A stretch of DNA of 64,000 bases from Reticulascus tulasneorum (GCA_001557505.1 LSAX01000001.1:930001-994000); one strand, 5' to 3'; shown: positions 45,462 through 58,998, counted from the first letter of the stretch. Numbers and translations: made by a program. The notes: a model not told the origin generated them from the sequence alone.

Positions 45462-48400
45462 CGTGGTCTGAAGCCTCTCGGCGTGGGGTCGACTGCCGCC
45501 CTTGATGTAAGCGGACCGGTGAGACTGCTCCTGGTCGGCGCAGCACAATGTTGCCGGAGCTTGCGATCCTAGCCTTTGATGGGAGCTGTAGAATCAGATT
45601 CCAAGCGGTGTCAAGGCTGATGGATGGAGGTATCTATGGTTGGAGGGGACAGATGATGGAGCGTCCAGGTGGGAATGGTGAAATGAAATAGGGAAGGAAG
45701 GAAGAGAGGGAGGCCTTCCGATGTTTAATTTTTTTTTTCTCCTCCAGGTGACGTATGGACGGGTCGTTGTAGTCCTGGGCGCAAGTCCGACCTGGATGAC
45801 TCCACGATAAAAAAAGGATGCGTAACTTCTGTTTCTCTTGAACGTCCTCAAGCCGACTCCAAGCGAGACTCTCCTTGCTTCCCTCCTCGCATTCCCAATT
45901 CCTAAATAAGGAAGTGTGATAGGGGCAAGATCTATCGAATAGAAGCCTTGGGGATAAGGCACCTGAGGTAAGGTAGGCACAAAAGTAACAGCCGCAGCCA
46001 GTCACGCCAAGGGAGAAGGGAAGGGAGGGGAGCTATTTGGGAAATCAGGCAGTCGTCTAGGCACGTAAAGGTACGAGATGATGAATGTTCCAGATATCGC
46101 CACTCTCCCTTCACCGCCAATACGTATTTCTTCCACTTTAGTAGGCACTTTGGGGTTTGTCTTGTTTTTCTCTGACAAAGCTTGTGGTCCGCTTCTTCTC
46201 AGGCTCTCCGCCCCTGGAAAGACCCTCCCGCAATGGGTTTCCTCAGATCCTGCGAAGCTGTGACAAGCGAAGTGACGAGTCAGAAAAAAAACTTGTGATA
46301 GGCTGATTTCGAGACACCACACACACCTTTCAGCCCTATTAGGCATACGAATGCGCCACGTTTGTTCGGCTATTCTGTAGTTCGGTCGGGGGTGGAGGCA
46401 GCCCAGCAGAGCCTCCAAGTCCTCAAATGATGAGTTGGGGAAGCTCCAGATTTGGTAATGGAAGGATTCTTTCAGCTGGAGATCCGCAAATTGCCGCCCA
46501 ATTCCCGAAAGTCGGCGTAAAAAAAAATAAAAAAAAGGAGGCAACAGAGCGGTGCTGATATTGGGGACCCGCGTGCTTGCTCTGTATCTGACTGACGCTG
46601 GGGGTTTCTTCCGTAGAAGAGGACGAGATCGTTGTCGCGTGGAACAGGAATGGTTTGCGCGCCTTTATGCCGGACTTGTCAGATGTCCATCAAGGTTCCA
46701 GACGGAAAGGTGCAGCCGGCTGGTTTGCTCAACGGCTTTCTACTCCACACAAACAAAGCGCAGAACTGTCAGACCCGTCAGCGAAGCAATTACCCTGCCC
46801 CTCTCTCTCTCTCTCTCTCTCTATCGCTGTCGATTGACAGCGTCGTTAATGCTGTTGCCTGTTCGCGGAGAATCTTTGGAAATACAAGTGAAACAACACC
46901 CGTGGTGACTGACGGTGCAAAAATGTGACGACGATTACGGGTGATTCGTCCACGGTCGAACATGATGGGACATCGTCACGGCTTTAAAAGGGCACCCAAC
47001 AGAGAGCTCCTCCTCCTCTCCTCCCCTCAATTGAGCACTCTAGTGCACCCACAAACACCGATTGTGACAATGCAGGAGCTCTGACATGATCCTTAGCGTG
47101 TCCACCGGCAGATGTTCAACGGTTCCCATCGCCACATCCGGTGTGGAATGCAGGTGTACACCGTCACCGCTAAGCGTTTGCCCGTCAGACCGCCTCTCCA
47201 ATCTCCCCCATCTCGGCGTGAATCTCTTCACATGCCGGGTGAGCCGGGTTGCAATATGTTCCTGCCTGGCAAATTGCTCTGCCCGAAAGAGCGCCTTGCC
47301 GTTGAGGACTGTATCTGGATCTGGATACGGGGCGTTGCTCGCTGAACAGAGCCGAACAGAGCCGTATCTTAGTGGCGGGGCGCAGAGAAGTTGGCTCACC
47401 GCGTGTCGGATTGGTGATGAGGAAACAAGGTGAAGAAATTCTAGAGGCCGTCCAGGGTTTAATCACCAAATGGCACCGCATGCTGTGTCACGATACCATC
47501 CATAGCTGCCGAGGACCCTCGACAAAGAGAGCTGTCCGTGTCGCCTATCTGGCCCCAGGATGCGGGTGAATCCCTTAGTGGTTAACTGAACTTTAGTGGA
47601 CTGGCACGGGTGGGCCCATGACGCCGCAGCTGCAAGCCACCCCAGATCATCCCAACCACGACCGATAGCCTTTATTACTGGTAAGCACACTGATACGGCA
47701 GAATTTCGTTGAGGAGACCTGCATGTGAGGCTACCTACCTTGTGAAAGTGCGGTCAGGCAACCGACCGACCGACAAGCAAGCAAGCAAGCACGACAGAAG
47801 CGGAAACCCTGTGCCTGATCTCGTGATGGGCAAGTTCTGTCGGTCTGGCCAGCATACCCTTGTCGTGTTCGTGATGCGGTCGGCCACACCTGCCAGGCAC
47901 CCAATGAACATGCCCCCTAATTACCGGCCAAGCGATAGGTACCATCTGAACTAACGGGGCTGCAAGTTGCTTACCATTTTGGACGTTTCAGTGCATATCA
48001 ATATGTACTAAGTTACATGCTGCACCGGCACCCTGATAGCCAACACCGCGTCGTCTACACTTGCCCGGGGTCGGTCAATATGTCTGTTTTTAGAACTCGC
48101 TTCGCTCGGAATCGCCTGTTTTATGTTCCTAGGGCTCACTTGCTTCCGGAACCCGACGCGTTTGAATGTGACTCTGGCATGGCGAGTTCATCAAGAGGCG
48201 CGACGGGATAGGATATTTCTTGGTGAGGCAGAGAGGAGGGTGGTTCATGACTCCCTCGTGAAAACGAGTCAAGCTACCTACTGGTAATAGATGTAACTTA
48301 GCTCACGGCTGCACATTTAATAACCTTAACTACCTAATGACCCGCCTTTGCATCATGTTCATCTCATGTTGGCAACACCCGCGCGCCATTCGCGTCCCCT

Positions 48401-49889
48401 CCACAACATTTTCTCGTGCATCTGCGGGTGCCATCTCTATCGCCATTCCGTCCAATGGCGTCTTTTCATGTCGCTCGTGCATCGGAATATTGCTTTCACC
48501 GCTGATGTAGGTGCCTCTGCCAACGCCCGCATGACGGAGTCAACATCCCGCATGGGCTTTCCGAATTCGATCATGGCAAAGCCTTGAGGATCCGCTACTT
48601 TATCGGGATGGAGAGAGAGAATCGGCCATCCACCAACTCTCGAAATTTGTCGCCCTCCCACAGCATCCTGCCCGCAAAATATTTGAGCGTCTTCGGCTAC
48701 CCTTGTTTTGTCGAGAAAAGATGCTATCTATTCACAACGTGGTATGAGGAGGATTCTGGCACGGCCTGCTGTCATGAGGTTACCCGATGCTACCACGGCT
48801 TCTGCCTGGCTTGGGTTTAACGAGTGACCAATATGGTGTTCACCTTGAGTCATCTTTGGACACTCACAAGATTCCTCCGAAGATGTCTATCTAGACTGCA
48901 TGCACAAAGCTGATTCACGGTGATTCACGCTGAATCTACACACAAGCTCCCTCCAATCGAACAACGACCAGCCAGATAGGCAGGAAGTCCATCGACCGAA
49001 TCATCAGCAAAGACAGGCGCACTCGGCGCACCAAGATAGTGGCAATGTCGGAATCTCATGTTTGAGTGGAAGCCTGAGCTCAGCTCAGCTCACTCCGGGC
49101 CAAGTGGCATTCCATCATTGCATCAGTCCCGAGACAAGGAGCTTGGGACGTGGTGTGCTCGCTATCTTCCACGAAAAGCTCGACCGCACGATCTTGTTAT
49201 GCGATTCAGACGTCATCTTTCACTCTCTTGTGGCTCGCCCAGTCGCAGTTAGACGCCAAGTTTACCAGCGACTACCAGTGTTGGCGCCAACCAGCCGAGC
49301 CACTCTCGGATGCGCGTCGTCTAGAACAGCTACACAACAAGTTATTTGCCCTTCGTCGAGCCAATGACATGAGGTTCAGACTGAGAACCACTGGTCTTGG
49401 AAATTCTCAGCCTTGACATTTGCTGGTGTCAGCCAGAGCAATTGCCCTTAAGAAGCAAGGCAGCCCCCGCTATCTGACACATCAGCTCGCATCAATTTGG
49501 GCTGTTCAGTCGAAAACCAAGATGCGCCGGCCCGTAGCGCAAGGGCAACTGGAGTCCTTTTGCGTCACGGGGCTTGAAATTGAGGTGTCGGTCTATTTTC
49601 GATAGGTGCTAGGTTATTGGGTCGACCGTTCATCCAACCATGCGTTGTTGCCAAGTCAAGCATCATCCATGGCCAGCTTTTTAGAACTTGGCAAATGACT
49701 CGCTGCCAACTCATCGCCTCGTTTCAACTTGTGAACAGCCTGAAATTGCGCAAATAGGAGACATTCAATGCCCGCTTCTTCTACCAGATCCGTATTTGAA
49801 GCTGTAGTCCCCACGATGTTGTCCCCTTCCATCATCGTTGGGTCTGCATGTGGATCATCCGCCTTGAGCCATCTCAGATCTAACAGAGA
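45462..49889. other. 4.4-kb gene-poor region
   Basis: Begins with the leader and promoter of the ABC transporter. A CT dinucleotide run lies at about 46799-46822. Open frames are short and conflicting; none shows a domain, signal peptide or splice pattern. Confidence 0.5.
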
Positions 49890-51215
49890 ATGAAGGGACG
49901 GCAATGGAGCCCGCGAGGCATACGACGCCGTCGCTTCATGACAGTCTTACCCAGGTTGCTCCTTCGACTGACGATTGTTGGCCTGATCGTTATGGCTTAT
50001 CATCTGGGAGACCTCCATCTGCGTTACCGTGAGGATATGCGACTAAAGTATTTGCCAACGGTCTTCAACAAGTTCTTGTCTAAAGACGCGCAGCTTCTTA
50101 GTAGCTCGGTGCTGCAACCGTTTGGTGAAGCGCCAGACTCCCAGCGAACGACTCTCTGGAAGCATCGAGAGCAATGGAAGAAATTAGGGGCTGGTCGCGA
50201 AGGCGAGACCTTTGTCTTCGGCGACTCCGTCATCAAGGTCTATCATCAGGAGTCAAGTCCCTTCAGGAACTGCTTTCCAGGCATTGCAGCTGGACCGATG
50301 TCCAGGTGGCCTAGCGAAATCCCGGCGTCTCTGCTCCTTGGAGGATTATTGGATGACAGATTATCGGAGCACCATAATCTCAGCGTTTCAGACTCACGCA
50401 GGAACTTCCTGCCAGTGAGAGATTACTTCTTCGCTCATCTGGATCCCTTGAAGCCACCGAGATGGCATCTAATCACGCCGTTTCTTCCCTCTGGCACGCT
50501 GAAGACTTTGGCACGGAAGCTTCGATCTTCTTCGACCCCTCGGTCATATCGGGAGCTGGACAGGGAATTCCGCCCTGCGTTTGAGGACCTCCTTTCCGCT
50601 CTCCGCGATCTTCACAGCATGCACAATCTCTGTCACGACGATATAAAGCTCGAAAACATCTTCGTCGGCTCAGTCTCGGACTCTTCGAGGTGGATTCTTG
50701 GAGATTTAGGGAATGCGCGTCAACGGGAACACCCGTATCATACAACTGGACTGTGGTCGGCAGACACAGTACAGCATCCTGACTGCCGAGTCAACGACGC
50801 TGCTCGCCTGACTCGATCATATCTGCAATTCCTCCGTGGAGCCAGCGCTGATCTTGCCGCCTTTGACGAGGCGCTCTTCGGCGGCTCGGAGTCAATAAGT
50901 AGATTGTATTGGAGCGTTGCCCGGATGCCTGGGTCTCCAGCAGACATCTTGGAGCGATCAACAACCTACCTACCGCTGGAAGACGATCGACCATTGCTGC
51001 AAACTGGAGTGGTACAGATAGTGAGGGCCAAGAATGCGATGCTGCCTCGGTTGGGAGTTTGGGACTCGATCTTGAGTCTCTTTAGCGGGCGCAAAGCAGC
51101 TTTGGCAAATGCAGCCAAACGGGAGTTAAGGGTTAGTGCCAGCGAGAGATGGGGACAAATCTATGGGTTGACGTATTTCCTTGGAATTCCACAGGGTGCT
51201 TGCGGAGCGAGCTGA
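49890..51215 (+). CDS. Membrane-anchored divergent protein kinase
   Basis: Single exon, 441 aa. A basic N-terminus (RGIRRRRF) and one hydrophobic helix (LLLRLTIVGLIVMAYHLG) predict a signal-anchor, probably type II. A kinase-like domain follows: a glycine loop LGAGREGETFVFG, the strand-3 lysine in SVIKVY, the catalytic loop LCHDDIKLENIFV (HDD instead of HRD, but the catalytic Asp, Lys and Asn are kept) and the metal-binding ILGDLGNAR (DLG instead of DFG). All residues needed for ATP binding and catalysis seem present, so it may be active. The C-terminal lobe is short and divergent. Such lone kinase-like proteins are numerous in filamentous fungi; substrate unknown. If type II, the kinase domain would face the secretory lumen. 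Confidence 0.8.
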   Translation: MKGRQWSPRGIRRRRFMTVLPRLLLRLTIVGLIVMAYHLGDLHLRYREDMRLKYLPTVFNKFLSKDAQLLSSSVLQPFGEAPDSQRTTLWKHREQWKKLGAGREGETFVFGDSVIKVYHQESSPFRNCFPGIAAGPMSRWPSEIPASLLLGGLLDDRLSEHHNLSVSDSRRNFLPVRDYFFAHLDPLKPPRWHLITPFLPSGTLKTLARKLRSSSTPRSYRELDREFRPAFEDLLSALRDLHSMHNLCHDDIKLENIFVGSVSDSSRWILGDLGNARQREHPYHTTGLWSADTVQHPDCRVNDAARLTRSYLQFLRGASADLAAFDEALFGGSESISRLYWSVARMPGSPADILERSTTYLPLEDDRPLLQTGVVQIVRAKNAMLPRLGVWDSILSLFSGRKAALANAAKRELRVSASERWGQIYGLTYFLGIPQGACGAS

Positions 51216-51393
51216 CACGCATGGACGTTGGAAGATGGGCTTGACGAAATGAGTTTATAATCTGTACGGCCGTTTATGATACCCAATACTAGATAATACT
51301 ATGAAATCAAGAATTGACAAGAAATTTCTCACGAGAAGAACTGCACCGACAAGGAGGTGCGAGACGCCGCCGTACCCCGGACCACAATGACCG

Positions 51394-52140
51394 TCACGTC
51401 CTGGGCAGTCTCTTCATGGTGCGAAACACATAGTGGCCCCAGACAGCGCCCTCGCCCTCCTCCGCCGGCGGCGGCGCGGGAGCATACTCGTCTAGATCGA
51501 CGTCCAGCGTACCAACCACCTCGAACCCATGCTTCGCGTACATCTTCCACGCGCCGTCTGACGAATGCACCCATGCATATACCCCGAACCGATCCATGAC
51601 TTCCGTGCCCCATTTCAGCAGCGCGCTACCCACGCCTCGGGATTGAGCGGCCGGCGCCACGACGAGCGATACGACGACCATGCATTTCGAGCCGGGGGGC
51701 ATGAGGGTCTCTGACCAGTGCTCCATGTCCGCGCCGGTCATGGTGTTGAGGCGCTCAATGCTGTCGGGCTCCTCCGCGGTCCCGATCTGCTCCGCGGCCT
51801 CCTTGTCCTCGGCGGCGTCTGCGCCGGCAGGCGGTTCGGGCTTCACTCCTGGGTCGCTTCTCGGGACCTCGCCTGGCGGGAAGCCGACGAAGGCCCAGCA
51901 GCACCAGCCCACCGGGTTGCCGGTGGCGTCGTCGATGGCCTTCAGGCAGGCGACACGCTCGCTGGAGAGCCAGCTCGTGAGGCACTCGAGCATCGTGTCC
52001 TCATGCGAGTAGGGCTTCTTGCCGAGGGCTTTCATCTGGGTCTGCCGGTCCGCAAGGAAGGACTCATGGCTGAGTTTGGCGAGGAGGGGGATGTCCGCGA
52101 AAGTGGCTGGGGAAATGGAGATCGGTAGTGGAGAGGCCAT
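51394..52140 (-). CDS. GNAT-family N-acetyltransferase
   Basis: Single exon, ATG at 52140, 248 aa. The acetyl-CoA binding motif A is clear: VVSLVVAPAAQSRGVGSALL (Q-x-x-G-x-G/A pattern), followed by the motif B part AWKMYAKHGFEVVGTLDVDL. An insert rich in Glu/Ala/Pro lies between the N-terminal half (PVGWCCWAFVGFPPG) and motif A, which is common in fungal members. The substrate cannot be told. It ends 178 bases from the stop of the convergent kinase gene. No signal peptide, so probably cytosolic or nuclear. Confidence 0.88.
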   Translation of the reverse strand: MASPLPISISPATFADIPLLAKLSHESFLADRQTQMKALGKKPYSHEDTMLECLTSWLSSERVACLKAIDDATGNPVGWCCWAFVGFPPGEVPRSDPGVKPEPPAGADAAEDKEAAEQIGTAEEPDSIERLNTMTGADMEHWSETLMPPGSKCMVVVSLVVAPAAQSRGVGSALLKWGTEVMDRFGVYAWVHSSDGAWKMYAKHGFEVVGTLDVDLDEYAPAPPPAEEGEGAVWGHYVFRTMKRLPRT

Positions 52141-52526
52141 TGTTGCGGCACGGCGGTTCGAGGACTTGCTGAGTTGCTCTATGGCGATGGGGAACGGAGG
52201 GCCCGGTGGACTTTATATCCGGGGGAAGTTGGGACTATCGGAGCGGATTCATCGCGCATCGCGGAGGGAGGGAAGAGCCCGACCGCCGGTCCGGCGAGTG
52301 AGTCATCATGCAGGTAGTAAGATCCTCTGAATTTGAGTGGGTATTCTACATAAATTGACAGTTTTTGGAGGGCCGGGGTAGTAAGTACTATTTGAAAACA
52401 AACGACACCGAAAAGCGTGGAAGTTGATACAGCACCCCAGAAAATAAAAAACCCAGGTCTCCCTACCGACCGCTTCGTTAATTCGTTCGCCCACACACCC
52501 CAAGTACAAAGCTCAGCTTCCTCAAC
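52141..52526. other. Promoter of the GNAT gene
   Basis: Separates the GNAT gene start from the 3' end of the rhodopsin-like gene on the same strand. No gene seen. Confidence 0.5.
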
Positions 52527-53961
52527 TTAATGGGCAGCACCGCGTCGTGGAGGAACCGTGCTGTTCGTCACGACGAAGTTGCTCGTCTGCAGGATGCCAT
52601 CATCGCTCCCGTCGCGATGGTTGCTCTGGGTCCGCTCAATGGTGGTCTTGGGGCCCCCGTTCGTGCCCATGATGTTGAGCACGACTGAGCTGTCGTCGTT
52701 CTCCGTCGACCGCGAGCTCGGGGCCTTGGTCTCGTTGCCTCGTGTCTGGTCGCGGCTGTGATATTGGTATCCGCTTCGCTTGCTGTTCCTGCCTGCTGCT
52801 TCCTTCAATGCCGACGGGGTAAACAGGGGCTTCAGGGCTGGGACGGAAGCGCAGACGATTCCGACGTTGATTTCGATGACGGACCAGAGGTTGACCTGCA
52901 GCACATAATGTTAGAGGACAATAGATTCGAAGAGCAGAGGATACCAGGCCAACGTACCAAGATGGCGTCTCTGAATGGGTCCACGGCCAAGGTGTATGTG
53001 TAGATCGTGTGCAATCGGATGATGGAGGTGATGGTGGCGAAAGTTCCAACGGTGAAGATGACGACGAGCGCGATCTTCTCCTTCTGCGGTCGGTTGATGC
53101 CGAGGAGAGTCTTGATCGGGAGGCCAAGAATCCAGCAATCAGTGATGATGTTCAAGCCCGAGGTAACTGCGAAGCAGAGTTAGATCAAGCTCGAGAATTG
53201 GCCGGCGGCCACAGCGAATTCTCTTGAACTTACAGTAGAAGAACGCGGTCGTGTTGACGCAGGTCCCCTGGACGGTCCCCAGCATATCCCACATCTTGTG
53301 CAGCGGTGTGCATTGCGCGAGCGTTACGGCCACGCACACAACGAGGAAGAGGGCGTGAAATACGATCGTGTAGATGACGATCTGGCGGAAGGTTTTGGAG
53401 ATTGCTGGAATCAGCTCGTTAGTATGGAACAGGCAGGGCACATGGAGATCAAGAATTGGCGGGGCAGCGTACCGAATCTGAGGTACATGAACAGGATGGA
53501 GATCTTGATGCTGGAGACGCAGACATAGTATGTCACTTGGATCGCCAATGTTGCCTTGAGGATAGCAACCATGTTATCGAGCGACAGCGTCTTCCCTGGG
53601 AATCCAACATGATGGGCCTTGGCAACGTAGACTTCTGCCATGTACCCGATGCTCATAGTCTTGATTGATGGGTCAGCAAAAGTGCCATGGGAACAGCGAA
53701 GCTAGGGCTCCTGCGTACCAGCGCCAAAAGTATCATGAAGTCGTCCATGCCCGGCTTCTTGATGATGAAGAACCGGAGAACGCTGCGGACGAGAACGGCA
53801 ATGACTGTGTTGGATCAACAATTAGCACACAGAGCCCGAGAACTGAGGACACTGTTCGTCCAATTGGGTCCGACAATGGGAGCGGAGCGCATACTCGAGA
53901 TGACCGTGAAGACGGTGCAGGTGATCACCAACGTGTCCTGTCTCTCCTGATCGGTTGCCAT
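52527..53961 (-). CDS. Fungal rhodopsin-like (Pth11-related) seven-helix membrane protein
   Basis: Six exons: 53961-53895, 53804-53719, 53659-53473, 53404-53234, 53166-52958, 52895-52527; introns 59-90 nt; 362 aa. Every join keeps the frame. Seven hydrophobic helices are visible, among them VTYYVCVSSIKISILFMYLR, VIYTIVFHALFLVVCVAVTL and LNIITDCWILGLPIKTLLG. They carry hallmarks of the fungal integral-membrane/rhodopsin family: AQCTPLHKMWD, GTCVNTTAFFY, TDCWILGLPI and NLWSVIEINVGIVCASVPALKP. There is no N-terminal CFEM domain. The C-terminal tail is polar and Ser/Asn-rich. Related proteins such as Pth11 act as surface sensors in plant-pathogenic fungi; whether this one signals is not known. 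Probably plasma membrane. Confidence 0.92.
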
Positions 53962-56900
53962 ACTTGCGGCTTGGTGATCAATTGATCCTCAATAGCTAAG
54001 CAGCGACTGTTGTGTTTGCGAAAGGATTGCCGTTTCGATCAGGGAAGCCCCAGAGTTACACCCCACCCAGTTTTTCGGTTGCGGAAATGGTATCCTCTTA
54101 TATTTCGAAAGTGGCCCGGCTGCTGGTGGTGGTTTGACCCCAAAGGCAAAAGTAGGTTCTGCCCCTAGCAGGCATATACCATGCCCGCAATAGGAACCGA
54201 TGAACGGTTCCTCGACCCTGAACGTCAGACCCTCCCAGACGGTAAAAGTAAGGGTGGCCTCGCTTGGGGGAGAAAAGCGTGTTGGGGCAAGGTGTCTGGT
54301 TAACCTAGATGACCGGAAGCGAATGTAACGAATCAGGACCCCGGCCACCAGTACGATTGCGGACGGAATGTGGGGATATCATGGCCTTGGAACCCTGGGC
54401 CTGGACTGGGGGGGAGGGTATTGCTGTGACGCAGCGGCACCGGCCTGCCGTTTCCGCGTCCCGCGCTTTTATTGTTGTAAGCTGGGTCCGAGCGAAATGA
54501 TGGCAAGCCCTCGACGATGCCTGGGGTTATTCCGTCCCCAGGCTGGCGCCAACCAAGCCCTCATGTCTGTGCTCTTTGGGAGCGCCCCAGCAGACACCTG
54601 TCACCCGCTCCATGATGGAGGGTGAGCCATTCACTAAGGTGGGCAGGTCGGTTCTAGTGCGAAGTAGTGTCCTGGCAAGAGAAGGGCTCCAAACACACCA
54701 GCAGGGACAAGGCAGGACCATCAAGGAATCGCCCCCGGTGGTGGACGATCTGTGCGTATGCAAAGATAGACCAGAGTGAAAGAGCTATGACCTACGGGCA
54801 CATGTTGATGTAGGACGAATCACTCATATATCGGTATCGCTTCGATTGCTTCGCTGCCGGTGCAGTTTCCGCATTTGGTCCATACATTCGCTCGGCCAGT
54901 CCCCGTGTGCCCCGACTGCCGGTAGTTCGCCCTCTCATGTGAGCGGAGCAGCAGGACGGAAGATAATTCCAGTGAGCTTGCCGCAGAGTAATAAGCCAAC
55001 CCAGCCCAGCCCCCGCGCGAAGGACGTCTGTGGTCGTTGAACTTCGCATTACGTAGCATGGAGTTATTTGCTATGCAGAGCTTGTTGCAGTTGTGGTCAG
55101 TCCTCGCTGCATCATGGCGCAATATTCCCTGCAGGGATCTGCAATCAGTCCTCCACCCGACTATGGCATGCAAGCGAGGTTCCCTTCAGCAAGCAAAGGC
55201 AACACACCGAAGAAGGCTGACAGGCCGTGTTCTCGGACCCTCCTCTGGATGGGGCATGCCAGTAAAGCCAGCGGGGGGGATTTCACCTTCGACTGTGGCA
55301 AGGCGTCGGCGCCGAAGGTTGGGCCTGTCTTCCCCCACTCCCTTTAGGTTTAGGTGGTGGTTCGTGGGTAGACAGAGGGAGGAGGATGTGTTGGGGCACG
55401 CAGGCAGGGTAATCTGTACGTACAGATGTGCATGTGGAAGGATTGAATGGTTGTTCGTCCTTGGCCACCTTCTGGCCCATGTTGGCAATGGTATGTATGT
55501 GTGGTGATGAAATGGGGGTCAAAGCGCTGCTGGGTACAGTATGTACGTAGTACTATGACATGAGCAGCCCCCCTCCCGGCTGATATCCGATGCAACAGAA
55601 AAGCAAGCATTCCCGAGCACCGAAAGTTCCCAGGTCGCTATGGCTCATCATTTTTCTCTTTTGGCGATCGATCATATCATCCAAGATCTCGCACAAGATG
55701 GTCACAAGGGTTTTTCTCTCCCCAGCACGTAGTTTCACACGTTCCCCAGACGCTAGTTCTGGCCCAGCGATTGTATTGTATTCGTAGTGCGCCGCCCTCC
55801 CCCATTCCCCATCCCCCTCCCCCCCAATCCGACAAATGGCTAACGCCGCGAGCACATTTGATCCCGCTCAGACTTTCATTTTGTCAAACTCCCGCCAACA
55901 CGTGCCAAATTTTACAGTTCGATCTAGTAATTAGCTTTCGCAGGCAGTAGTCGAATGGCCTAGTGACGCACTAGGGGACTCCAGACGGAGAACAAAGACA
56001 ATGGTAGTTAGCCCTGCTGCTGGCCCCCTCCCTAGTGGCATGCCGGCTTCTCGTTCGTTTCGACTAAACAATCTTCCTATCCGCGCACACACTACATCGT
56101 ATGTACGGTATAGTATCTGCCTCAAAGATGCCTGCACGAACGAAATGCTTTCCGATTAAAGTTAGGCAGCTCCAGAAATTGTCAAGCTTTCCACACGACC
56201 GGGGATGCTTCAGGGGGGATGCGACGCCGGGTTACATAATTAGTGGTTCCCCGAGTCCTGCCCTTGCAAAACGCCAAATAAAAGCAAAAATCTTCAGGGC
56301 TGAACGCCCCATTCCTTCGTACAGTACCCTACATAAGTGCGGGCGGCCCAGCTGGTGCAAATGCCAACAAAGCCTATAAGATCGAATTAGTCGCCCCCGG
56401 CCGCAATTCTTCAAGCCAATTTCAGGGGAAATCTACCCGCAACACACCCCAAATGGGCCTTGGCTTGACGCCACACATGTCCCCTAGGCATGAGAACCAT
56501 GGAACTCTCCGGCTCTATTTTCTGTATGTATCTATGGCGCCACCACCGTCCATACATAATTATGTACGGACTACTTCGTTGCAGCTTCATATTCCTGGCT
56601 GGAAGTCTGGGGCTGCACCAGACCTGGAGTGCATTGATCATCATGCCATCAAGACGAACCTGGTGGGAGGAGATTCTGGGTGAGTAAATTTATCTGCATT
56701 CAAGCTGGGGTCGTCTAGCCCTGGACGTAGCCTCGGTTACACATGTAGCACGTTGTGAGTTACCCGAGAACCACGTACTATGTAGTAGTAGTCGACCACT
56801 CTCTGTCTCAAAATATTGACGCACGGTTGATACCATGTGGCGGAATAGCAAGCTAGACGTTGAAGACTTGTTCTACGAGCTAACCCAAGATCACTCCACC

Positions 56901-58998
56901 CTCTGGCCATGGTGGAAGAGACTTACAGTACCATCCCAGCATGGTGGCACTAGAGTAGAATAGACTCGCGGCTACGTACGGAGTAATCCTATCTCTCTGC
57001 AAGACCTGGTTCCCTGCAGTGCCTGCATCAACATGCACCGGGTATGTGCAAGTCCAGGCCGTCTGAGGAGACAATTCTCGCTGAACCCACACAAGTCCCA
57101 CCATTCACACCTTCTCTGCTCTGTCCCTTCAAGCCGAAGATATCGCTTGCTCAGATATCGCTTGCTCAGATATCGCTTGCTCAGTCCTTCATGAGCATTG
57201 ACCTCCTCTCCAGGTCTAGCCACTGCATATATCTTGGAAAGTTGGAGTCTTATGCTTGCTCGGATATTTCACCGGTGAGGAATCACCGTGTGCAAGTGAA
57301 TACGCAGTGCGGCTTCTGCGTTCACCTGCAAGAACGAGTGAGATAGGCTGATCAACGTGAATCGCAATAATGATGTCCAGGTGATCCTGGTCATCATTCA
57401 TCAAGCTCGTCCAACTCTGCGGGCGGCATCATGATCTCAATTTCCTATTGGACAATCTGACCAGATGAAAATTCGTCCCATACGGCCGGCAGTCTGCCCC
57501 ACAACGTTGTACCTTATGTATGTGTCGTACCCGAGCCTCAAACATAACAACCGTATTCCAGAAGTTCGTTTACAGGCATGTTATGGGCATTAATGTGTTG
57601 TCTGAAAAGGAAATTCTTGCCTCCTGCCACTGATTACCGGTGGGCGGTGCCCACGAAGCACACAGGAATACGAACGTATCGCGCTGTTTAAATCGGGAGG
57701 ACTGCATACCGAGACCAAGATACCGTTTTGTTTGGGAGAAGAATGCGAAGGATTGTCCTTGGCTGTCTGTGGGTTTGGCCGTTGAGTTGCCCGCTATGAC
57801 ATGCTCTTAGCTCTGCTGCAGCTTACGGCGACTTCGCGCCTCCTCGCTAATAAAACGCTGGCCAGTTAGGCAAGTACAGTAGTAGACATATCCACCAACA
57901 CTTGAGGCATATGAAGACCTTGACAGGCGGCTTCCAGAAGTTAGTATTGCCAACTTTACATATTTCAGGCCGAGCAAATACTCCAAGAGACCCTTCATTA
58001 TTCCTCGAATGTACTGCAGTATCTCAGCGGCCATATCGGCTCGTACGTCGGGCTGTTCGCAGTATTTCCTTGCCGACGTATTCCTCATAATGTCCTGGAA
58101 GTCGGCAACTTATGTACACAGCCGCGATGTTGAGCTGCGTAGACTCGGATAAGGAGACGGTGAGCATGCATCTATAGGGAAGGTGGATATTCATATTAAT
58201 CCCATATTACCGCGCATCAAATTGGCGCGCGCCGTGTACCGATAACCTCCTTAAATATATATCCTGTTGGGTCTGATCCCGAAAGCACTCGTGCACTGCA
58301 TCTACTTCCGCACTCCCTCCGCAAATCGCGTGTGCTTACCCGATGGCCATTTTTGCGAGGACTCGTAACGGAGGCCTGCGGGAAACTCTGACCTGATGTC
58401 GTAATAAGACGGCTTCTGCGTCGATGCTGCAGGAAGGGCTAGGAAGCGGAGAGCGTTGCCCAATGTTCTCATGCTCCGCAGCTCCGGTCCCGTTGTCTCT
58501 CCAGACCATGATACCAAGGAAGCTTAATCTCTACTACGTAGTAGACAGGATCACAAGCCAAAGTGAAGTACATTTTCGATGTCTATGCAAACCTCTTGTC
58601 ACTTATCCATGCACAGTTCCGCACCCATCATCTGCCACCTCCAGAGCTTATTGTTCGCACTGTCCACCGACTACGCCTTACCTTTTCCAGTTCCCAGGTG
58701 CTAACATCGTTCTCCCATGTAGAAGCCCTGCAAAGGATGGAACCGCACCTGTCACGGGAAAGAGAAAGCCGAAGGGGAAAATTGTGTCTAAAGACAGAAT
58801 TCGGAGATGGTTATGCACAATGAATATCTGCATGTTTATACCGAGCTATGTAGAACGCCTAAGATAACAAATAATCCTGACCCATGACCAGACCCGTACC
58901 AAGCAAAAGCAAGCCTCACGCTAGCTATTCTTTCAACCGCAACCCCTAGTAGCTCCCTAAATCTGGCACCAGTTTTGGAACCGCTCAATTTGCCATTC
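53962..58998. other. 5-kb gene-poor region
   Basis: No supported gene. The part around 57.4-58.3 kb is AT-rich by eye. It holds the 15-bp tandem repeat at 57139. Open frames reach about 156 aa (55037-55507) but have no domain and conflict with frames on the other strand. Confidence 0.5.
57139..57183. repeat. Three perfect copies of a 15-bp unit
   Basis: Unit GATATCGCTTGCTCA, repeated three times without mismatch. Confidence 0.97.

Noticed and set aside
45462..45548. 29-residue upstream extension of the ABC transporter
   Set aside because: The extension begins with TTG; the first ATG in frame is at 45461.
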